In this document: positions 59,765 through 64,000 of the stretch, piece after piece
Layout of the letters: each line of letters starts with the position of its first letter
How positions within the stretch are numbered: position 1 is the stretch's first letter
From: an uncultured Collinsella sp.
GTDB lineage: Bacteria > Actinomycetota > Coriobacteriia > Coriobacteriales > Coriobacteriaceae
Assembly (NCBI GenBank): GCA_900538305.1
Contig: UPXY01000003.1
Coordinates: 62,001 to 126,000 of the forward strand
Direction of reading: 5' to 3'
Length of the DNA stretch: 64,000 bases
Notes under the pieces: model-generated
What the model saw: only the letters and a program-made list of their open reading frames with translations
Told to the model about the DNA's origin: nothing
The model's database searches: none
Program-made: the position numbers and the translations under genes

Positions 59765-61075
59765 CTACGCCCCTGCGGCCTTCCCCACTACGTCGTCCAG
59801 CGTGAGCGAGATGCTATGCGGCGTAGGTACCCAGTCGACCTTCAAGAAGAGCGCCGCTACGATGAGCGGGATATACGTGAGCATGAATAGCGGAAACGTA
59901 AAGATGTTGAGCAGGATCCTGAGGCGGCTCTTGCAGTGGATGTGCCGACGCTCGATGACCATGGTGAAGAGTCCCATGATGAGATACGTCTGGTAGAGCG
60001 TGGCAAGCGAGGCCACGATCGACTGGAAGCAGGAATCGATCTCGGCGTCGGTAGCGAGAAAGCCGTGGCTCAAGAGCCCTACGACGAGAAACGTCCCGTT
60101 CGCAAGAATCGAGATGAGCGTGATAAGGTTTCCCGGCGCGATCGTCATGAACATGTCGTATGCCGAAAACCGCCGGTACCGGGCGAACGATTTCACGAGC
60201 TGCGAACCGTAGGTGAAGAACACCTGGTAGAAGCCTTTCGTCCAACGCATGCGCTGCTTCCAAGAGGCGGCGAACCCAACTGGCTGCTCATCGAAGAACT
60301 CCGCGGGCGCGTAGGCGATGCGCACGCCATGGACGGCGCAGAACGTCGAGAACTGGATGTCCTCGGTGAGCGTATGGAACTGCCAGCCCCCCATGCCCTC
60401 GATAATCTTTGCCGAGATAAGGTACCCAGAACCCGAGACGGCGCACGAGGTGCCGCAGAGCATGCGCGCGTTGTTCAGGAACCGCGCCTCTCGTAGAAAC
60501 GAGGTGGCGTAGGCAGCTGAGACCCACGAGCTGCCGAAGTTCTTCGAATTCCGATAGCTCGTGACAGCCATGTAACCCGCGTCGAAGGCGTCGTTCATGA
60601 TGCGCGTGTACTCCGGGCTCACGAGGTTGTCGGCATCGAAGATGAAGAAGCCCTCGTACGTGCCCGGGTATTCGCGCAGGATGCGCTTGAAGCCGAAATC
60701 CATGACCCAGCTTTTGCCCTTACGTGCAAGGTCCTCGCGCTCGTAGACGATCGCCCCGGCCTCGCGAGCGACGCGCGCCGTGTCATCCGTACAGGCATCG
60801 GCCACCACGAAGACGTCGATGAGCTCGGGCGGATAGTCCTGTTCGCGAATCGAACGGACGAGATTCGCGATGACGGCCTCCTCGTTATGCGCGGCGATGA
60901 AGAAGGCGTAGCGATGCAGCTTCTGGGCCTTCGGATAGCGCACCTCGCCGCGCACGACGCCGATGACGAAGAAGACCGCCTGGTAGAAGAAGCACACGGT
61001 GAACAGCGCTACGACGATCATGTTGAACTGCACGATGGGCGTCGCGTTGAGGAAGTTCGCGATGAAATCGGGCAC
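59765..61075 (-). CDS. Membrane glycosyltransferase family 2
   Basis: 436 aa, GTG start at 61075 with GGAG upstream. One membrane helix (about 15-40), a GT-A domain with FIAAHNEEAV, IFDADNLVSPE (DxD), TED in FHTLTEDIQF and the QRMRW motif, then about four C-terminal helices. The pattern matches processive polysaccharide synthases of the hyaluronan/PGA type, so an exported homopolymer is possible. The sugar is unknown. 109 bp upstream of the ATP-grasp gene. Confidence 0.88.
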   Translation of the reverse strand: MPDFIANFLNATPIVQFNMIVVALFTVCFFYQAVFFVIGVVRGEVRYPKAQKLHRYAFFIAAHNEEAVIANLVRSIREQDYPPELIDVFVVADACTDDTARVAREAGAIVYEREDLARKGKSWVMDFGFKRILREYPGTYEGFFIFDADNLVSPEYTRIMNDAFDAGYMAVTSYRNSKNFGSSWVSAAYATSFLREARFLNNARMLCGTSCAVSGSGYLISAKIIEGMGGWQFHTLTEDIQFSTFCAVHGVRIAYAPAEFFDEQPVGFAASWKQRMRWTKGFYQVFFTYGSQLVKSFARYRRFSAYDMFMTIAPGNLITLISILANGTFLVVGLLSHGFLATDAEIDSCFQSIVASLATLYQTYLIMGLFTMVIERRHIHCKSRLRILLNIFTFPLFMLTYIPLIVAALFLKVDWVPTPHSISLTLDDVVGKAAGA

Positions 61076-61207
61076 GAGGGTACTCCAAGGGTTGAGGTGA
61101 TGGTGGGAATCAGTTTAGGACAGGGGCGGCGCGGCGCGGCGAAATCGATAAAATCCAGACAGCCGCACCGGCGCGAACACGGTGAAACCAAGTATGGCTG
61201 GATGGTC

Positions 61208-62215
61208 TTATCCCATAAGCTGGGGGATGATGTCCTCACCCGCCTCGGTGCGACCGAGCGAGCGGTCTTGGAGCTCCTCGAGCGCAGCGTCGAGATCCCA
61301 GGGAAGCGTATCGCGGCATTCCACCGTCTCGCCGGTGACGGGATGCACGAACTTCACGCGCCAGGAATGCAGGAACTGCCGGGTTAGCCCCAGGTCGGCG
61401 CGATCCGAGCCCTTGCCGTAGAGCGGGTCTCCCACCAGTGGATGGTTGATGTGGCGCATGTGGACGCGGATCTGGTGCGTGCGCCCGGTGTACAGGTGGC
61501 ATTCGACGAGCGTGTATCCTTCATCAAAGCGCTTTGCATCGAAACGCTCGAGCACGCGAAACGTCGTGATTGCCTGCCGCGCGAAGGGGTCGTCCGACAC
61601 CGCCATCTTCACGCGGTCGCGCGTCGAGCGGGCGATACCCGTGTCGATCGTGCCCTCGTCGTGTGCGATATAGCCGTGCACGAGCGCGATGTAGCGGCGG
61701 TCGAGCGTGCGTAAGCGAATGAGGTCCTGTAGCGCACGCTGCGTAGCGTCGTCTTTCGCGGCGAGCATGAGACCCGTCGTGTCGCGATCGAGCCGATGAA
61801 CGATACCCGGGCGATCCTCGCCCTGAAGCGTGCCGAGGTGCTCCAAGCCGCAATGGTACACGAGTGCGTTCGCGAGCGTGCCGTCGGCGTGTCCGTGCGC
61901 CGGATGGCACACGAGGCCGCGCTGCTTGGAAAGGACGATGAGGTGCTCGTCCTCGAACCGGATATCGAGCGGAATCGCCTGCGGGATCACCGCACCGGGC
62001 TCTCGTTCTTCGGGAAGCTCAACGGAGATGCGGTCGCCCGCAGCCACGCAGTATTTCTTCGAAAGGTTCGTCTCGCCATTCACCGCGACGGCGCCAGCCT
62101 CGATGAGCCGTGCGCACGCCGAACGCGAGGGACATGAGTCCTGTCCTCCCAAGAAGGAGTCCAAACGTGTCCCAGCATCCGATTCGTCAACCAGGATGTG
62201 CAAGTCGCCGGTCAT
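61208..62215 (-). CDS. rluD: RluA-family pseudouridine synthase (RluD-like)
   Basis: 335 aa. N-terminal S4 domain (about 1-80, GTRLDSFLGG and VNGETNLSKKY) and catalytic domain with HRLDRDTTGLML, where the Asp is the nucleophile, and RTHQIRVHMRHINHPLVGD. It targets 23S helix 69 or a similar site. Its ATG overlaps the lspA stop (ATGA), the common lspA-rluD pair. Confidence 0.93.
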   Translation of the reverse strand: MTGDLHILVDESDAGTRLDSFLGGQDSCPSRSACARLIEAGAVAVNGETNLSKKYCVAAGDRISVELPEEREPGAVIPQAIPLDIRFEDEHLIVLSKQRGLVCHPAHGHADGTLANALVYHCGLEHLGTLQGEDRPGIVHRLDRDTTGLMLAAKDDATQRALQDLIRLRTLDRRYIALVHGYIAHDEGTIDTGIARSTRDRVKMAVSDDPFARQAITTFRVLERFDAKRFDEGYTLVECHLYTGRTHQIRVHMRHINHPLVGDPLYGKGSDRADLGLTRQFLHSWRVKFVHPVTGETVECRDTLPWDLDAALEELQDRSLGRTEAGEDIIPQLMG

Positions 62216-62823
62216 CGTGAGCGCCCCTTCCGTGCGCCTTTGCGCGAGGCACGGCAGCGAACGGCGCTGTCGGCGTGGGCAGCGCGATCGGCTTCGGCGC
62301 GCTCGCGAGCAGCCTGGTTCGCAGGCGAGAGGAAGATGAAGCCGATCAGCGCCACGACGACGCCGACGGTAATACCGATATCGGCAATATTGAAAACGGG
62401 AAAATCGATGAACGCGGTCGCGATGAAATCGGTAACGACACCGTGTGCTACGCGGTCGATAGCGTTGCCGACCGCCCCGCCGCAGGTGAGCGCGAGGCCA
62501 ACGACCTCGAACCTCGATACGAGCGGCGCACGAAGCAGGTATATGAGCGTTCCCGCGACCATGAGGACTGCGAGCGCTACGAACACGAGCGCATAGCCCT
62601 CTCCCAGGCCGAACGCAGCGCCTTCGTTATACACGAGCTCGAAATCGAGGATTCCGGGGATGACCTGGACGCCGACCGTGCCAGCAGGAGAAAGCGCCGC
62701 GCGGGCGACGGCTTTGGCGATCTGGTCGATGCACGCAATCGAAACGCCGACCACCAGGAGCATGCCAAGCCTCCACAACAGAGGCGGCTTGAACTCATTA
62801 ATGTCCACTCGCTTCTTTGCCAC
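62212..62823 (-). CDS. lspA: Lipoprotein signal peptidase (signal peptidase II)
   Basis: Aspartic protease that cleaves lipoprotein signal peptides. Four membrane segments; catalytic Asp in GGAVGNAIDRVAHG and in FNIADIGITVG. The start is best placed at GTG 62823: GGAAGG lies 7 nt ahead of it. ATG at 62841 would begin right at the REP-like hairpin with no binding site. 203 aa with a basic tail after the last helix. Confidence 0.92.
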   Translation of the reverse strand: MAKKRVDINEFKPPLLWRLGMLLVVGVSIACIDQIAKAVARAALSPAGTVGVQVIPGILDFELVYNEGAAFGLGEGYALVFVALAVLMVAGTLIYLLRAPLVSRFEVVGLALTCGGAVGNAIDRVAHGVVTDFIATAFIDFPVFNIADIGITVGVVVALIGFIFLSPANQAARERAEADRAAHADSAVRCRASRKGARKGRSR

Positions 62824-62845
62824 TACCATACCTTCCAACATGAAC

Positions 62846-62922
62846 CGTGACAGGTTCCCCTGGCACCGCTGTCACGTCAAAGCCAGGGAAAACGTGACAG
62901 TTTCCCCTGGCACGATTGTCAC
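62846..62922. repeat. Tandem REP-like palindromes between ileS and lspA
   Basis: Two related 30-nt units (62846-62876 and 62893-62922), each with CGTGACAG, the core TTCCCCTGGCAC and a closing TGTCAC, so each folds as a hairpin. Between them GCCAGGGAAAA and TTTCCCCTGGC also pair. The core CCCCTGGCAC recurs in the palindrome at 24942-25025. They fill the whole ileS-lspA gap. Confidence 0.85.
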
Positions 62923-62923
62923 A

Positions 62924-64000
62924 CTAGCTAAGCGCGGCGGCGCAACGAGAGCAGATATGCTCGTGTTCGCCGTGGACGCCAGTGTCCACGCGGTAGTTCC
63001 AGCAGCGGTCACAGCGCTCACCATGTGCAGCCTCGACCGTCGCGGTGAATTCGCCGCCCTCGGCGAGCTCGACCTCAGACACGATGAAGAACTCGGCGAG
63101 GTCGCAGGCAAGGTCACCGGTGAGAAGCGCATAGGCTTCCGCCGGCGCGGTCGCCTGAACGCGTACCTCCTGGCTCTTGGTGAAGGTGCCCGCGCCTCGG
63201 GCGTCCTCGATAGCCTTCGTCACGACGCCGCGCAGCTCCATGGCCGCATCGAGCACCTCGCCGTAGCGATTGGCCTCATCGAGCGCGATGGGTGCCTGGT
63301 ACCAGTCGAGCAGCGCCGCGTAATCCTGGCCGTCGCGTGCTCCGGCAGGCGCATAGGCCATGACCTCGTCGCACGTGAACGCGAGGATGGGCTGCAGGTC
63401 GCGCAGGAGCATGGAGAGGAGCTCTGCGAGCACGGTCTGGGCGCTTCGGCGGGCAAGCGAGCCCACCTTCTCGCAATAGAGGCGATCCTTAAGCGCGTCG
63501 AGGTAGACGTTCGAGAGCTCCGTGACCACGAAGTCGTAAAGCGTGCGATACGCGCGGTTGAACTCATAACCGCGATAGGCGTCGTCGACCTCTGCCTGCA
63601 CCTGCGTGAGACGCGCAACCATGAGCTTGTCGAGCGGCAGCAGGTCTTCGAACGGAACTTCTTCCCGCTCCGGATCGAACTGACCCTCGAGCTCACCAAG
63701 CAGGAAGCGGAACGTGTTACGGAAGCGGCGGTACGCATCCGAGGTGCGCGCAAGAATCTCATGGTCAATCGCGACGTCAGAGGAGGTATCGACGCTCGCC
63801 ACCCACAGACGGATGATATCGGCACCCATCTCGTCGCAGACCTTGTTCGGGTCGATCACGTTGCCGAGCGACTTCGACATCTTGCGACCCTGGCCGTCGA
63901 GCGTGAATCCCTGGGAGACGACCGCCTTGTACGGTGCGACGCCGTTGGCGCCCACGCTCGTGAGAAGCGAGCTCTGGAACCAGCCGCGGTGCTGGTCGGA
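62924..64000 (-). CDS. ileS: Isoleucine--tRNA ligase (partial, N-terminus off window)
   Basis: C-terminal 358 residues. KMSKSLGNVIDP is the second class I signature. The anticodon-binding domain follows, with FRNTFRFLLGELEGQFDP and the zinc motif near the C-terminus, CDRCWNYR and HICSRC. The frame continues through the right edge with the upstream sequence DQHRGWFQSSLLTSVG expected for IleS. ileS-lspA-rluD on one strand is a common order. Confidence 0.96.
   Translation of the reverse strand, partial: SDQHRGWFQSSLLTSVGANGVAPYKAVVSQGFTLDGQGRKMSKSLGNVIDPNKVCDEMGADIIRLWVASVDTSSDVAIDHEILARTSDAYRRFRNTFRFLLGELEGQFDPEREEVPFEDLLPLDKLMVARLTQVQAEVDDAYRGYEFNRAYRTLYDFVVTELSNVYLDALKDRLYCEKVGSLARRSAQTVLAELLSMLLRDLQPILAFTCDEVMAYAPAGARDGQDYAALLDWYQAPIALDEANRYGEVLDAAMELRGVVTKAIEDARGAGTFTKSQEVRVQATAPAEAYALLTGDLACDLAEFFIVSEVELAEGGEFTATVEAAHGERCDRCWNYRVDTGVHGEHEHICSRCAAALS

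Overview
The window looks like one contiguous, housekeeping-rich piece of a high-GC actinobacterial chromosome of the Coriobacteriia type, close to Collinsella or Olsenella. This is inferred from codon bias and gene order, not from a search. Supporting signs are the heterotetrameric GlyQS (most other Actinobacteria use a single-chain enzyme), the run ileS-lspA-rluD, the run alaS-ruvX-mltG-yqeG-aroK, and a full mreBCD-mrdA-rodA elongasome cluster. No prophage, CRISPR array, rRNA or classical IS is visible; the only mobile-type element is a REP-associated transposase.

Layout. 1-12974 (minus): PPDK regulator, glyQS, lepB, trmD-rimM-khpA-rpsP, dinB, a RAYT transposase between inverted 52-bp repeats, rsfS-yqeK-nadD-obgE, rpmA-rplU. 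13219-22699 (minus): mreB-mreC-mreD-mrdA-rodA, then a DUF697-like protein, a radical SAM protein and its DUF2344 partner, which are translationally coupled. 22837-29210 (minus): TPR membrane protein, cyclophilin, zinc-ribbon membrane protein, CtpE-like P-type ATPase with a long basic tail. 29553-29629 (minus): tRNA-Arg(CCG). 29771-38196 (plus, the only plus-strand block): aroF-tyrA-aroB-aroA-aroC-pheA-aroE/aroK fusion-aroQ, giving the whole shikimate pathway plus the committed Phe and Tyr steps. 38222-48078 (minus): recN-nadK-tlyA-xseB-nusB-asp23-efp, Xaa-Pro peptidase, a degenerate second AroB, a second AroK, yqeG, mltG. 48281-51350 (minus): ruvX-alaS. 51590-54694 (minus): AI-2E family permease, SigB/F-type sigma factor, a degenerate RsbW-like protein and a DUF948-like protein. 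54853-61075 (minus): rarA, dgt, a minimal A24 prepilin peptidase, a permuted ATP-grasp ligase and a membrane glycosyltransferase. 61208-64000 (minus): rluD-lspA-ileS (partial).

How it fits together. Chorismate synthesis is encoded twice in part. The plus-strand cluster has a complete set (with AroK fused to AroE), while the locus that in many bacteria holds aroK-aroB-pepP-efp-nusB keeps an apparently intact AroK beside an AroB relative that has lost its NAD, metal and catalytic residues. This and the RAYT/REP element, one of whose repeats is translated into the N-terminus of DinB, are the two most unusual things seen. Several intergenic spaces carry long near-perfect palindromes (24942-25025, 51421-51522, 54776-54847, 62846-62922), some sharing cores, which look like REP-type repeat families rather than ordinary terminators.
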